Shown here in pieces: positions 34,472-42,725 of a DNA stretch of 50,585 nt. The number at the start of each line of letters is the position of its first letter. Positions within the stretch are counted from its first letter, which is position 1. Source of the DNA: Chitinophaga pinensis (lineage in GTDB: Bacteria > Bacteroidota > Bacteroidia > NS11-12g > UBA955); assembly GCA_945888525.1 (NCBI GenBank), contig CAMDAF010000014.1:1-50585 (forward strand), given 5' to 3'. The notes below the pieces were generated by a model that searched no databases, had not been told where the DNA came from, and was given only the letters and a program-made list of their open reading frames with translations. The position numbers and the translations under genes are program-made.

Positions 34472-34824
34472 ATGGGCGCCATCTCTTCGCCCTCCGGCTG
34501 CGCTTCGCTCCGGTCGTTTGCAGCAAATAGAAAACCGTTGCTGCAAACGGACTGCTGCCACTTGGGATTGCGGTTGCTTGATTGCCGATTGGTGGCCGCA
34601 CCTACAGTCAAAGGGCGCTAGCGATGTGTTGGAGATTTCCTTCCCTAACACCCCAAAAAAAGCTTGGATGAATTTTTCCATTTGGGAGTACTCCCTTTGG
34701 TCGTGATCCCAAATGAGGAGGCTAAATATGAAAATCAAAACAGCTTTGCTGCGCAAATCTGATTTTATGCCCCTGCAAAAATTCCCTCAAGCGCAGAGCC
34801 GCTTGGATGAATTTTCTTGGGGCA
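34472..34824. repeat. Gene-free region with inverted and dispersed repeats
   Basis: No coding frame is convincing. Structures seen: a 12-bp inverted repeat cgtttgcagcaa / ttgctgcaaacg (34515-34526, 34538-34549); a stem catttggga / tcccaaatg (34679-34687, 34707-34715) enclosing the palindrome gggagtactccc (34684-34695); the 19-nt copy of the 19-kb repeat (34688-34706); and gcttggatgaatttt in two copies (near 34662 and 34801). Its GC-rich ccctccggctgcgcttcgct stretch differs from the neighbouring genes. It looks like a composite of dispersed repeats. Confidence 0.6.
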
Positions 34825-34858
34825 TAAAAAAACCCACAAGCTGCGCTTGTGGGTTTTG
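34825..34858. terminator. Terminator downstream of tRNA-Ser
   Basis: aaaacccacaagc (34829-34841) and gcttgtgggtttt (34845-34857) form a perfect 13-bp stem with a 3-nt loop, with A and T tracts built into the stem base. It lies 13 bp past the 3' end of tRNA-Ser, which is read leftward. Confidence 0.88.
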
Positions 34859-34870
34859 ATTTTCATCTTG

Positions 34871-34955
34871 CGGAGAAAGAGGGATTCGAACCCCCGTTAG
34901 CTTGCACTAAAACAGTTTTCAAGACTGCCGCATTCAACCGCTCTGCCATTTCTCC
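34871..34955 (-). tRNA. tRNA-Ser (anticodon UGA)
   Basis: An 85-nt minus-strand cloverleaf. The acceptor is GGAGAAA/TTTCTCC with discriminator G, and the anticodon loop CTTGAAA gives anticodon TGA. A long variable arm and TTCGAAT in the T-loop mark a class II serine tRNA. CCA is not encoded. A -7 element (34972-34979) lies just upstream and a terminator (34825-34858) just downstream, so it is a single-gene transcript. Confidence 0.96.
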
Positions 34956-34971
34956 TCTCGAAAATGGAGTG

Positions 34972-34979
34972 CAAAAGTA
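34972..34979 (-). promoter_or_regulatory. -7 element TACTTTTG for tRNA-Ser
   Basis: The complement of caaaagta at 34972-34979 matches TAnnTTTG. It lies 16 bp upstream of the mature 5' end of tRNA-Ser. Confidence 0.5.
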
Positions 34980-35054
34980 AGGAGTTTTTTGAAATAATAA
35001 AATTTTTTTAATGTAATTATTATAATGCCAATAATTACAAGCCCTTGGCACCTA

Positions 35055-36041
35055 TTAAGTCCCCCTAAATCGGTTCTCAAGCTTACGCTTTTCTTGGGCT
35101 ATTTTCACCACAGTGGTAATGCTTTTGTTGAGCTCAAATCCAACCAAAATGCACAAGGTGTTAAAATAGATAATCAACATCAGGACGATTATTGCCCCAA
35201 TACTTCCATAGAGCTTGTTGTAGCTATCAAAACCATCTACGTAATGCGAGAACGCATAAGTGGCGATCAAAGACAGCACCGTCGAGACAATGGCCCCAGG
35301 GGAGAAAAATTTCCAGCGTTCTTTGGCAGAGTGTCCGAAATAATACAAGGCACTCATAATAAAAAACACCAAAGTGCTAAGGGTGATAAATTGAACAACC
35401 GTGACAAAAACCAGCATCACCGCTTTGTTAATCAATTTCTTTTTAATGATCCAAACAGACAATAAATTACCAGAAATCAAAACACTTAAAGCCAATAATA
35501 TCAGCATGGAAATACCCAAAGTAATTAAAATAGATTTGCCGCGTTTTTGAAAAAAATTGCGTTTCTTTTTTTCACCTTCATTAAAGTTGCTGTCAAAAGC
35601 CAGCATCATAGAGAAAACGCCATTGCTAGCAAAATACAAAGCGGATAAAAAACCAAATGACAAAAGTCCTGAACGCTGATGGGAAATAATATCCCTTACA
35701 GTTGTCCGCACAATTTTATACGCATCATCTGGCAAGAAAAAATCCATTTGAAGGAGAATGGACTTCTGCAAATTAAAACCTGGTATATGGATGTAAGCAA
35801 TTAATGTAAATAAGAAGATTAAGGAAGGAAAAATGGCTAAAAAAAAGTTCCACGACAAAGACCCTGCATACAAATTAAACTTAGGACTAATAATGCCTTT
35901 AAAGAAAAACTGAAAGACCGAATATAAGGAAGCACCTTGAAAACCCGGCAAATAAATATTGTCTAAAAAGTTTACAAGCTTTTTTACCAGAATAAAATTT
36001 CTGATGCGCTCTTGAATCGATATCTTTTTAACCTGCCCCAT
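35055..36041 (-). CDS. YihY/BrkB-family integral membrane protein
   Basis: A 328-residue protein with about six transmembrane helices and the family pattern: an N-terminal amphipathic lead, ASLYSVFQFFFKGII, then LYAGSLSWNFFLAIFPSLIFL (first helix), SGLLSFGFLSALYFASNGVF, and late FSPGAIVSTVLSLIATYAFS and YGSIGAIIVLMLIIYFNTL. The family was once called ribonuclease BN in error; it is an envelope protein of unknown role. The start overlaps the methyltransferase stop by one base (TAATG). The end is about 100 bp upstream of tRNA-Ser. Confidence 0.9.
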   Translation of the reverse strand: MGQVKKISIQERIRNFILVKKLVNFLDNIYLPGFQGASLYSVFQFFFKGIISPKFNLYAGSLSWNFFLAIFPSLIFLFTLIAYIHIPGFNLQKSILLQMDFFLPDDAYKIVRTTVRDIISHQRSGLLSFGFLSALYFASNGVFSMMLAFDSNFNEGEKKKRNFFQKRGKSILITLGISMLILLALSVLISGNLLSVWIIKKKLINKAVMLVFVTVVQFITLSTLVFFIMSALYYFGHSAKERWKFFSPGAIVSTVLSLIATYAFSHYVDGFDSYNKLYGSIGAIIVLMLIIYFNTLCILVGFELNKSITTVVKIAQEKRKLENRFRGT

Positions 36042-36820
36042 TAAAAACGAATGGTAAAATGTTCCCTCTCTTGTTCGGTTCTAAAAAACACAATGCCCAT
36101 AGCATATAAGTCGACACTTACACCCACTAAAGGATGGTTTTTGATTTTATTCCAAGCCAATAGCATATCATCGCTCCAACGAATATCGTCAAAAACAAAT
36201 ACGGTTCCACTATGGGCTTTTTGCAAGCAAAGTTCAAAGTATTGCAATGTTGCATCCAACTGGTGGTTGCCGTCAAAAAAAACATAATCAACCCTTGGCA
36301 ATTCATTCAACAATTGAGGCAAGGTTTGTTCAAACAGACCTTCACGAAATTGAACATTCGGCAATTCGGCTTTTCCAATATTGTGTTCGGCAATTTTAAG
36401 GCTGTCGTGGTTACCCTCTAGGGCAAACAAATAGCCTTGTTTAATCCCAGCGGCTTGGTACATGGTGCTCATACCCACTGAACTCCCAATTTCGATGGCG
36501 AACTCCGGATTGAAATAGGCACACAAACGCTCCAATAATTCTGCATACTTGGCCGATTTAGCGCTTTTTTTGACCAAATCACTCAATTTCTTTTTGCCAG
36601 AAAACGATGAAGCTCCAATTGGCAAGATTTCTACATCCGCATTGCTTTTAAGCATATTGCTGCGAATCAATTCGTAGGTATGGTATTCAGGTTTAATGCG
36701 GCGGGCATTAATAACCTTAGTGACCAGGTCGTATATAAAAGGTGAATGCACAGAATGCTTATTGCCTGCTGTGAAAAAATAAAACAGGTAATTAACAGCA
36801 AATTGTATTCGGTTCAACAT
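36041..36820 (-). CDS. Class I SAM-dependent methyltransferase
   Basis: A 259-residue protein. The Rossmann-like methyltransferase core runs from about 110: AIEIGSSVGMSTMYQA (motif I, glycine-rich), LFALEGN (acidic end of strand 2), VQFREG, DYVFFDGNHQ (strand 4) and FVFDDIRWSDD (strand 5). This order matches O-methyltransferase-like class I enzymes. The N-terminal 100 residues (HSVHSPFIYDLVTKVI) are a family-specific cap seen in Bacteroidota homologues. Substrate unknown. It lies 24 bp after the DUF349 gene and overlaps YihY, so the three form an operon. Confidence 0.88.
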   Translation of the reverse strand: MLNRIQFAVNYLFYFFTAGNKHSVHSPFIYDLVTKVINARRIKPEYHTYELIRSNMLKSNADVEILPIGASSFSGKKKLSDLVKKSAKSAKYAELLERLCAYFNPEFAIEIGSSVGMSTMYQAAGIKQGYLFALEGNHDSLKIAEHNIGKAELPNVQFREGLFEQTLPQLLNELPRVDYVFFDGNHQLDATLQYFELCLQKAHSGTVFVFDDIRWSDDMLLAWNKIKNHPLVGVSVDLYAMGIVFFRTEQEREHFTIRF

Positions 36821-36844
36821 GGTAATCTAGTCAGAAATTAGAAT

Positions 36845-38716
36845 TTACCTAGTATTCCTGTAAGATTGTATCAATTTAAGTTCTTCTTGCAGTTTTGTAA
36901 TTTGTTGATTCGAAACTTCAATTTTTTCTTCAATTTGTTTTCTTAATGCATCCGCATTTTTAGACTTAGCAAAGAATTCAATATTGTTTTTCAACGTAGC
37001 GGCATCGTCTCTTAAAGCACGCAATTTGTCGTTAATCTGGCGTTCCTCATAGCGAATCTTATCATCGCCATTTGGCGCTGTTGACAAGGTATCTAAATGT
37101 TCCTTAAAACGGAAAGCTTTGTTATCATCTGCAGTCTGCTTGAATTTTTTATAAATGGCATCAACCGCCTTGCTGTATCTGTTTTGCAAATCCGCTTTTA
37201 CTTTAATCGGCACAAAACCCAATGAATTCCATTCCTTTTGTAATTTTCTTAATTCTTCAAAACTAGGACCCATTTCCTCAATCGCCAATAAAGCAGTAGC
37301 GTCTGCAATGATGCGTTCTTTAATGGTTTGGTTTTCTTTTTCCCCTACATTCTTCACTTTGTAAAACTCTTCTTTGCGTTTAAAGAATTTATCACATGCC
37401 GAGCGGAAGCGCGACCAAATTTCTTCGTTCTTAGATTCATGAACAGGTCCAATAGATCTCCATTTTTCTTGCAATGAAATTAAAAGTTTGGCTGTTGCAT
37501 CAAACTGTGTACTTTCGGCAGCCTTTTCGGCTTCTTCGCACAAGCTTATTTTGAGTGCTAAATTCTTTTCTTTGCCAGAATTCAAAGAATCAAAAAACTG
37601 CTTTTTATTTAAATTAAATAATCCTTGAGCATCTCTAAAACGTTTCCAAATTTGGTCGTTAACACTCTCTGGAACAGGCCCTATTGTTTTCCATTCTGTA
37701 AAAATGGCTGTAATCTCTTCGGCTTTTTCCTTCCACATTTTTGGGGATGTTAAAGGCAATTGATTCATGTGCTCAACCTTTTCGCAAAGAACCTTTTTCA
37801 ATTCTAAGTTTTCGTTGCGCTTTAATTTTATTAATTCTAAAGCTTGGCGCTTATCGTTCAGAATTTGATCGGATGCCTCTTTAAAACGCTTCCAAATTTC
37901 TTCTGCCACATCCTTTCCCGGAACAGGACCTGCGTTCTTAAATTCTTCGTGGTATTTATTTAATAAAATATGGGCTTTCTTGATCGACTTCTCTTCTTGA
38001 AGGGTTGATACTTTTTTAATCAGTTCAATTTTTATTTCAAGATTCTTTTGTCTATCCTTTTCTTTAAGTTCATTGTTAATGGCGTGGTTGTCGTAGAACT
38101 TATCTAAGAAAAAACGGTAGTTTTCCCACAACTCTTGCATATGTTCTCTTGGAACGGTGCGGATTTGGCGCCATTGTTTTTGAAGTTCTAAAACCTCTTT
38201 AAAAACCGATTCAGTTTCATCTTCCGCTGACAAAACCTTCAAGCGTTCTATAATGGCTTTTTTTGCCATATAGTTCTTCTGCTTCTCTTGTTCAGCTTCC
38301 TTCTTTTCTTCAGCACGCTTTTCAAGGAAAGTGGTATAAACTTTATAGAATTTTTCTTTTACCTCATCATAAGGTGGTTTAAACTCCCTTACTTCATTTC
38401 CTTCATCTGCCCAAGCCTTTACCAAAAGGACACGTTCTGCTTTTATGGCATCATCAAACAGCACACGTATCTTTTTAAAGATGTCGTGCGCTTCTTTAAT
38501 GTTTGGATGAAAAACCAATTGCTCAGCCTTTTCAAGGAAATCTGTTTTCGTGAATCCAGAATAATCTGTTTGGTCACGTTTTTCTTCCTCAACTTCTGAA
38601 AACTCATCATGCTCTTCTGCATCGCCTATTTTTTCTAGGGATACTAGTTTGTTTTCTAGTGCTTGGTCGTTTGCATCTAATTGTGGATCATTCAAATGCT
38701 TATTTGTCTCTGTCAT
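36845..38716 (-). CDS. DUF349 repeat protein
   Basis: A 623-residue, highly charged, mostly helical cytoplasmic protein. After an acidic N-terminus it shows five DUF349 units, each W-x(3)-G-x-V-P...W-x-R-F: WRQIRTVPREHMQELWENY, FKNAGPVPGKDVAEEIWKRF, WKTIGPVPESVNDQIWKRF, WRSIGPVHESKNEEIWSRF and WNSLGFVPIKVKADLQNRY. A C-terminal coiled coil ends the protein. The molecular role of DUF349 proteins is not settled; they are widespread in Bacteroidota. The promoter is at 38829-38860, giving a leader of about 110 nt. Confidence 0.92.
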   Translation of the reverse strand: MTETNKHLNDPQLDANDQALENKLVSLEKIGDAEEHDEFSEVEEEKRDQTDYSGFTKTDFLEKAEQLVFHPNIKEAHDIFKKIRVLFDDAIKAERVLLVKAWADEGNEVREFKPPYDEVKEKFYKVYTTFLEKRAEEKKEAEQEKQKNYMAKKAIIERLKVLSAEDETESVFKEVLELQKQWRQIRTVPREHMQELWENYRFFLDKFYDNHAINNELKEKDRQKNLEIKIELIKKVSTLQEEKSIKKAHILLNKYHEEFKNAGPVPGKDVAEEIWKRFKEASDQILNDKRQALELIKLKRNENLELKKVLCEKVEHMNQLPLTSPKMWKEKAEEITAIFTEWKTIGPVPESVNDQIWKRFRDAQGLFNLNKKQFFDSLNSGKEKNLALKISLCEEAEKAAESTQFDATAKLLISLQEKWRSIGPVHESKNEEIWSRFRSACDKFFKRKEEFYKVKNVGEKENQTIKERIIADATALLAIEEMGPSFEELRKLQKEWNSLGFVPIKVKADLQNRYSKAVDAIYKKFKQTADDNKAFRFKEHLDTLSTAPNGDDKIRYEERQINDKLRALRDDAATLKNNIEFFAKSKNADALRKQIEEKIEVSNQQITKLQEELKLIQSYRNTR

Positions 38717-38828
38717 TAATAAAAGTGTGGCGTAAAAAAGTGCGGTATTTCTGGTTGTAAGACGGTAATTAATACATAGTATTTTAGATAGATGTTATGT
38801 ATTATAGGGTGTTCCCATGTTGTGTTCA

Positions 38829-38860
38829 CAAATATAAGCCATAAGAATTCATATTTTCAA
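38829..38860 (-). promoter_or_regulatory. Promoter TTG-21-TATATTTG for the DUF349 operon
   Basis: On the minus strand TTG (38860-38858) is followed after 21 bp by TATATTTG (38836-38829), a Bacteroidota-type -33/-7 pair. The leader to ATG 38716 would be about 108 nt, unusually long for this window. Confidence 0.55.
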
Positions 38861-38880
38861 ATGTTTTTTTCGTTAAAAAA

Positions 38881-40020
38881 TCAACGCCCTGTTAACACAA
38901 AATTTGCCAAACCCTGCTTATCGACATGGCTGCTGTGCTTGCTGTTGGTAAGCACTACAACACAAACTTGCTGATCAAAACGGTTCCAAAAGGATGTCCA
39001 AAACCCTCGCCACCAACCGTTGTGGTAAGTCCATTGTCCGGTATAGTTTTTCATTAATCTAAATCCTAAACCGTAACTTCCTCCATATACATTGTGTTGA
39101 AATGATGGCTCTTGCATTAAATTTAGTAAAGTTTTGTTGATTAAGCGACCCTCAGACAAAGCCAAATGAAAGTAGAACATATCCTCAACATTGCTGTACA
39201 AACTTTTATCGCCCAAAACCCCGTCCATATAATAGGGTTCGTTGTATTCGTGGTGGCTAAGGCGTCCAATAAGCACTCTAGCCTTAATGCGTTCAGGTTT
39301 GTATCCCAAGTAAAACGAATTGCGCATACCTGCTGGTTTAAAAATGCGCTCCTCCACAAATTGATGGAAGGGTAAGCCAGAGATTTCAGAAATTAAATAC
39401 GCTAAAAACGCATAATTGGTGTTGCAATAACTAAAACCAACACCCGGATTTAAAGAGGGTATTGGCTTTGAAACTATCATGAAATGATAAAGATCTTCAT
39501 TGTTCATGTACCTAGCTGTATCTTTCCAAAACGTATCTGTGTAATACATATAATTGGCGATGCCACTTCTATGGGTTAACAACTGGCGTATCGTTACATT
39601 TGGATAAGGAAAATCAGGCAGGTACTTGAGCACCAGAGAATCTAAGGCCAATTTACCTTCTTGAATCAAGACCATAGTCGCAACTGCTGTAACTGTTTTT
39701 GACACTGAGGCCAATTGGAAAACATCATCAACAAGCATCTCAGGTGAATGCGCCAAGCCAATTTCCCCGAAGGCCTTTTTAAACAATTTTCCTTGTTTAT
39801 ACACCAAAACAGTTCCATTAAAATCTATTGGAAAGAAAGCTTTTAGGCTGTCTAAAAAATGGTTTGAAAATGATTTGTATTCACGCTCGGTATTGAAAAA
39901 TCCTTCTTCATTTAAAACCAATTTTCCTTTTTGTTTAGACGATTGATTGACGCAAGAAAACAAGAAAATGATTGCCAATAAAAGAGACTTAAATACGAGA
40001 TTGCGGCTAGAGCTTATCAA
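38881..40020 (-). CDS. Serine hydrolase lipoprotein (class C beta-lactamase-like)
   Basis: A 379-residue protein with lipobox LFSC (Cys23), so anchored in the envelope. The penicillin-binding/class C fold is shown by S105-V-S-K108 (SxxK), Y198-C-N200 (YxN) and HNG near 340 in place of KTG, as is common in esterase/DD-peptidase-like family members. Other family markers are LTHRSGIANY and YGLGFRLM. It is more likely an esterase or peptidase than a true beta-lactamase. The reading frame begins with TTG; no ATG occurs before the lipobox. Separate from its neighbours by 109 bp and 164 bp. Confidence 0.87.
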   Translation of the reverse strand: MISSSRNLVFKSLLLAIIFLFSCVNQSSKQKGKLVLNEEGFFNTEREYKSFSNHFLDSLKAFFPIDFNGTVLVYKQGKLFKKAFGEIGLAHSPEMLVDDVFQLASVSKTVTAVATMVLIQEGKLALDSLVLKYLPDFPYPNVTIRQLLTHRSGIANYMYYTDTFWKDTARYMNNEDLYHFMIVSKPIPSLNPGVGFSYCNTNYAFLAYLISEISGLPFHQFVEERIFKPAGMRNSFYLGYKPERIKARVLIGRLSHHEYNEPYYMDGVLGDKSLYSNVEDMFYFHLALSEGRLINKTLLNLMQEPSFQHNVYGGSYGLGFRLMKNYTGQWTYHNGWWRGFWTSFWNRFDQQVCVVVLTNSKHSSHVDKQGLANFVLTGR

Positions 40021-40065
40021 GCTTGAAAATTAAGAATACTAAAGTAAACAAACAAACACAAAATA

Positions 40066-40100
40066 AAAAAATTCCCGAGGCAATTTCTACCCCGGGAATC
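40066..40100 (-). terminator. Intrinsic terminator after the 291-residue lipoprotein gene
   Basis: attcccgagg (40071-40080) pairs with ccccgggaat (40090-40099) with one mismatch and a 9-nt loop. On the minus strand it is followed by a T-run (A-run at 40063-40071). It lies 30 bp past the stop of the leftward gene. Confidence 0.8.
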
Positions 40101-40129
40101 TTACAATATCAATCAATGAGCAGCCGATT

Positions 40130-41005
40130 TTATCTAACTGTATAGAAATATTCTTTCCCGTTAATTGTTGCCTTCGCAAACAAATCACAGGCTTGATCAT
40201 TATAGGGATCGTAATCAATAGAGATGGTTTTGCCTGTGCTTGTATTTGATAAAGTTATTTTACCTTTAACAAAAGTCCTTGCACAGCCCATTTCAACTTT
40301 CTTTAACAATGGCAAATCTATTTTCACTGTAAAATTTCCGCCATTACGGTTAATACCTGAGGCTTCTCCAGTGATTTGAAATTGGTCGCCCAAAATTCCA
40401 GCACCCGCATCTACCAATTTAATTATCGTTCTTGAGCTCTGCCACGCCACAGTTCCTTTATCATTGATGGCACGCGCATCCATAACATCAATTTTTAATG
40501 TTGTAGCATCAACACGTTTGATTTTTACAGTGCCAATCAATTGGGTCAAACTTACCCCATCGCTTCCAGCGTAATATTTATCAGAATCAGATACTGTGAT
40601 TAACAGCTCAGCGCTGTCTAAGAAATATCTTCTATTAGAACTGATGTGAATTTTACCTGCTCTAAATCTCCCATCCTGACATATCTTGCCTTTAGGTACT
40701 GTATTTTTGATTGGACCGAAATCGATGGTTGCTTCAACCCCGTCTCCATCCGTATAACTGCTGTCTTGGAATGTAAGCACCGCACCACTTGGTAGAATTG
40801 TATTTCCAGCACGGGTTCTTCTGTCGTTGCTCGAAAAATCGTCGGCAACATCAAACAATGAAGTAAATTCATTTTCTGCTGTTGAATTGTCTTCTGCAGA
40901 TACAATGGTTTCTAGAGTTTCGTTTTTGTTTTTTCTACATCCAATTAAGAATACGCTTACTGATGCTGTAAGCGTCAAGGTAAAAATTAAACTGATTTTT
41001 TTCAT
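40130..41005 (-). CDS. Lipoprotein of unknown function
   Basis: A 291-residue protein with a clear lipoprotein signal, lipobox LIGC (Cys23). After an acidic, probably disordered linker (about 28-65) the rest is beta-rich: ILPSGAVLTFQDSSYTDGDG, GKICQDGRFRAGKIHISSNR, repeated Thr/Val-rich strands, and two late Cys (GCARTF, NDQACDLFA). The pattern of CxDGR and the C-terminal DYDPYNDQACD is seen in lipoproteins of related bacteria, but I know no function. It lies 50 bp after the aminotransferase on the same strand and is followed by a terminator. Confidence 0.75.
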   Translation of the reverse strand: MKKISLIFTLTLTASVSVFLIGCRKNKNETLETIVSAEDNSTAENEFTSLFDVADDFSSNDRRTRAGNTILPSGAVLTFQDSSYTDGDGVEATIDFGPIKNTVPKGKICQDGRFRAGKIHISSNRRYFLDSAELLITVSDSDKYYAGSDGVSLTQLIGTVKIKRVDATTLKIDVMDARAINDKGTVAWQSSRTIIKLVDAGAGILGDQFQITGEASGINRNGGNFTVKIDLPLLKKVEMGCARTFVKGKITLSNTSTGKTISIDYDPYNDQACDLFAKATINGKEYFYTVR

Positions 41006-41055
41006 TTTGTATGTGTGTTTTTATTTTTCTTTACTATTTTAGATCCAACTTTATC

Positions 41056-42255
41056 CTATAGGTTGCATTGCTTTTGAATATTTTCAATAACAATGCCAGA
41101 AACTGTCTCGATTTGTTCTTTGCTTATAATTAGCGGGGGCGACAAGCGTATTTTATTCTCTGCATACAAAAACCAATCGATCAGTAAACCACTATCTACA
41201 CAGGCATCAATAACTTTTCTGCAAAACTCTACATCCTCAAAAACCAGAGCCAACATCAAACCTTTGCCATCTATATTTTTAATTTTGGGATGAACCAACA
41301 AACGACGAAACAAGTGCTCTTTTTCCGCAATTCCATCCATGATAGACTCCGTGTGTAAATAATTTAAGGCCGCAAGCGAAGCGGCGCAGCTCATAGGATG
41401 TCCGCCAAAAGTGGTAATGTGCCCCAATACAGGATTTTCGGTAAATACCTGCATAATGTTATTCGATGCAATAAAAGCACCCAACGGCATTCCAGCACCA
41501 AATCCTTTGGCCAAGACTAAAATATCAGGAACGACCTCTAATTGTTGAAAAGCGAACAAGGAACCCGTGCGGCCATATCCACTTTGAATTTCATCAAATA
41601 CCAAGAGTGTTCCTGTCTCATCGCATCTTTTACGCACTGCTTTTAAGTATGCCATTGAACAAGGCAAATACCCCTTTTCACCCATAATGGGTTCAATAAA
41701 AACCGCAGCAGTTTGATGGGTGATAAGACTGATGATTTCAGAATGGTCATTTTGCTTAATAAAATCAATGCCCGGCAATAAGGGTGTAAAGGAATTGCTA
41801 AAATACGGGTCACTCATCAAACTTAAAGCACCATGGGTAGATCCGTGGTAAGCATTTTCTTGGGCAACAAAACGTGAGCGCCCAGTATAGCGCTTGGCCA
41901 ATTTCATGGCGCCTTCTATCGCTTCACTTCCACTGTTTACAAAATACACCGATTGCAAATTACTTGGTAAATAGGTTGCAAGTTTTTCAGCCAATTGGAC
42001 CTGAGAACTCTGAATCATTTCACCATAAACCATTAGATGCAGGTGTTTGTCAATTTGGTTTTTCAATGCTTCATTTATAGCCGCATTTGAATGTCCAAGA
42101 TTGCTTACCGATATCCCTGAAATGCAATCGATATAGGTTTTACCATTGGCATACAAATAAACCCCTTCCGCTTTTTGAATTTCAATAGCCAGAGGGTTGT
42201 CTGACGTTTGGGCCAAAAAGCCAAAGAATCTTTCTCTATTTGTATGTTTCTGCAC
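41056..42255 (-). CDS. Class III aminotransferase (PLP, acetylornithine/ornithine-type)
   Basis: A 399-residue PLP enzyme. Motifs: NLGHSNAAI, VNSGSEAIEGAMKLA (GSE, 109-111), AYHGSTHGALS (aromatic stack, 135-145), VFDEIQSGYGRTG with D221 for the pyridine nitrogen, LAKGFGAGMPLGA with Schiff-base K250, and TTFGGHPMSCAA. It belongs with ornithine/acetylornithine/4-aminobutyrate transaminases; the exact amino donor is not certain. The start is GTG, preceded by TACCTTTG and exactly 4 nt, predicting a leaderless mRNA. The HU terminator abuts this promoter. Confidence 0.92.
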   Translation of the reverse strand: MQKHTNRERFFGFLAQTSDNPLAIEIQKAEGVYLYANGKTYIDCISGISVSNLGHSNAAINEALKNQIDKHLHLMVYGEMIQSSQVQLAEKLATYLPSNLQSVYFVNSGSEAIEGAMKLAKRYTGRSRFVAQENAYHGSTHGALSLMSDPYFSNSFTPLLPGIDFIKQNDHSEIISLITHQTAAVFIEPIMGEKGYLPCSMAYLKAVRKRCDETGTLLVFDEIQSGYGRTGSLFAFQQLEVVPDILVLAKGFGAGMPLGAFIASNNIMQVFTENPVLGHITTFGGHPMSCAASLAALNYLHTESIMDGIAEKEHLFRRLLVHPKIKNIDGKGLMLALVFEDVEFCRKVIDACVDSGLLIDWFLYAENKIRLSPPLIISKEQIETVSGIVIENIQKQCNL

Positions 42256-42259
42256 GATG

Positions 42260-42267
42260 CAAAGGTA
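42260..42267 (-). promoter_or_regulatory. -7 element TACCTTTG, 4 nt before the aminotransferase GTG
   Basis: The complement of caaaggta at 42260-42267 is followed by catc and GTG (42255-42253). A TTG lies 22 bp upstream (42292-42290), within the loop of the HU terminator hairpin region. The predicted transcription start coincides with the start codon. Confidence 0.65.
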
Positions 42268-42303
42268 AAAAAAAATCCCCTTGCTGTTGCAAGAGGATTT
42301 TTA
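42266..42303 (-). terminator. Terminator of the HU gene
   Basis: aaaatcc-c-cttgc (about 42271-42284) pairs with gcaag-a-ggatttt (42289-42302), one internal mismatch and a 4-nt loop. The U-run on the minus strand is formed by the A-run at 42267-42274. It lies 23 bp past the HU stop and overlaps the start of the aminotransferase promoter. Confidence 0.85.
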
Positions 42304-42325
42304 GGTTAATAGTTAGGTGTAAAAA

Positions 42326-42598
42326 TTATTTTACTTTGCTTGACAAGTCTGCACCAGCTTTGAATTTAACCACTTTTTTAGCAGCGATTTTAATTTCTTT
42401 ACCAGTACGTGGGTTACGACCTGTTCTTGCAGCTCTTTTAGTTACAGAAAAAGTTCCGAAACCTACTAGGATTAATTTGTCGCCTTTTTTCAATGCACCT
42501 GTTGTTGCAAGGATGAAAGAGTTTAAAGCTGCTTGAGCTTGTGACTTTGTTACTTTGGCATCAATGGCCATTTTGCTGATTAGATCTGATTTGTTCAT
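42326..42598 (-). CDS. HU-family nucleoid DNA-binding protein
   Basis: A 90-residue HU protein that bends DNA non-specifically and compacts the nucleoid. It has the standard N-terminal helical dimer part (MNKSDLISKMAIDAKVTKSQ), the LVGFGTFSV turn, and the DNA-contact arm with RAARTGRNPRTGKEIKI. The length is exactly that of the family. It is a single transcription unit with its own strong promoter (42647-42676) and terminator (42266-42303), as expected for an abundant protein. Confidence 0.97.
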   Translation of the reverse strand: MNKSDLISKMAIDAKVTKSQAQAALNSFILATTGALKKGDKLILVGFGTFSVTKRAARTGRNPRTGKEIKIAAKKVVKFKAGADLSSKVK

Positions 42599-42646
42599 AA
42601 TTGAAATAATTAATAAATGTTATTGTTTTAAATGAATTCTTGAGGT

Positions 42647-42676
42647 CAAAAGTATTGTAAAGTTTAATAAAACCAA
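42647..42676 (-). promoter_or_regulatory. Canonical Bacteroidota promoter of the HU gene, TTG-19-TACTTTTG
   Basis: On the minus strand TTG (42676-42674) is followed after exactly 19 bp by TACTTTTG (42654-42647). Both parts match the consensus known from Bacteroides and Flavobacterium. The leader to ATG 42598 would be about 42-45 nt and is AT-rich, as for highly translated genes in this phylum. Confidence 0.85.
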
Positions 42677-42725
42677 GGGGTTCCAATATTTTTTTCAAAA
42701 TAAATATTAACACTCAATTCACAAT

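Noticed and set aside
34863-35051. A 62-codon minus-strand frame containing [15 protein letters not shown] and [10 protein letters not shown]
   Set aside because: It is a translation of tRNA-Ser. This peptide is a well-known spurious product of serine tRNA genes.
35025-35465. A 146-codon plus-strand frame
   Set aside because: Antisense to the YihY gene; composition is that of a shadow frame.
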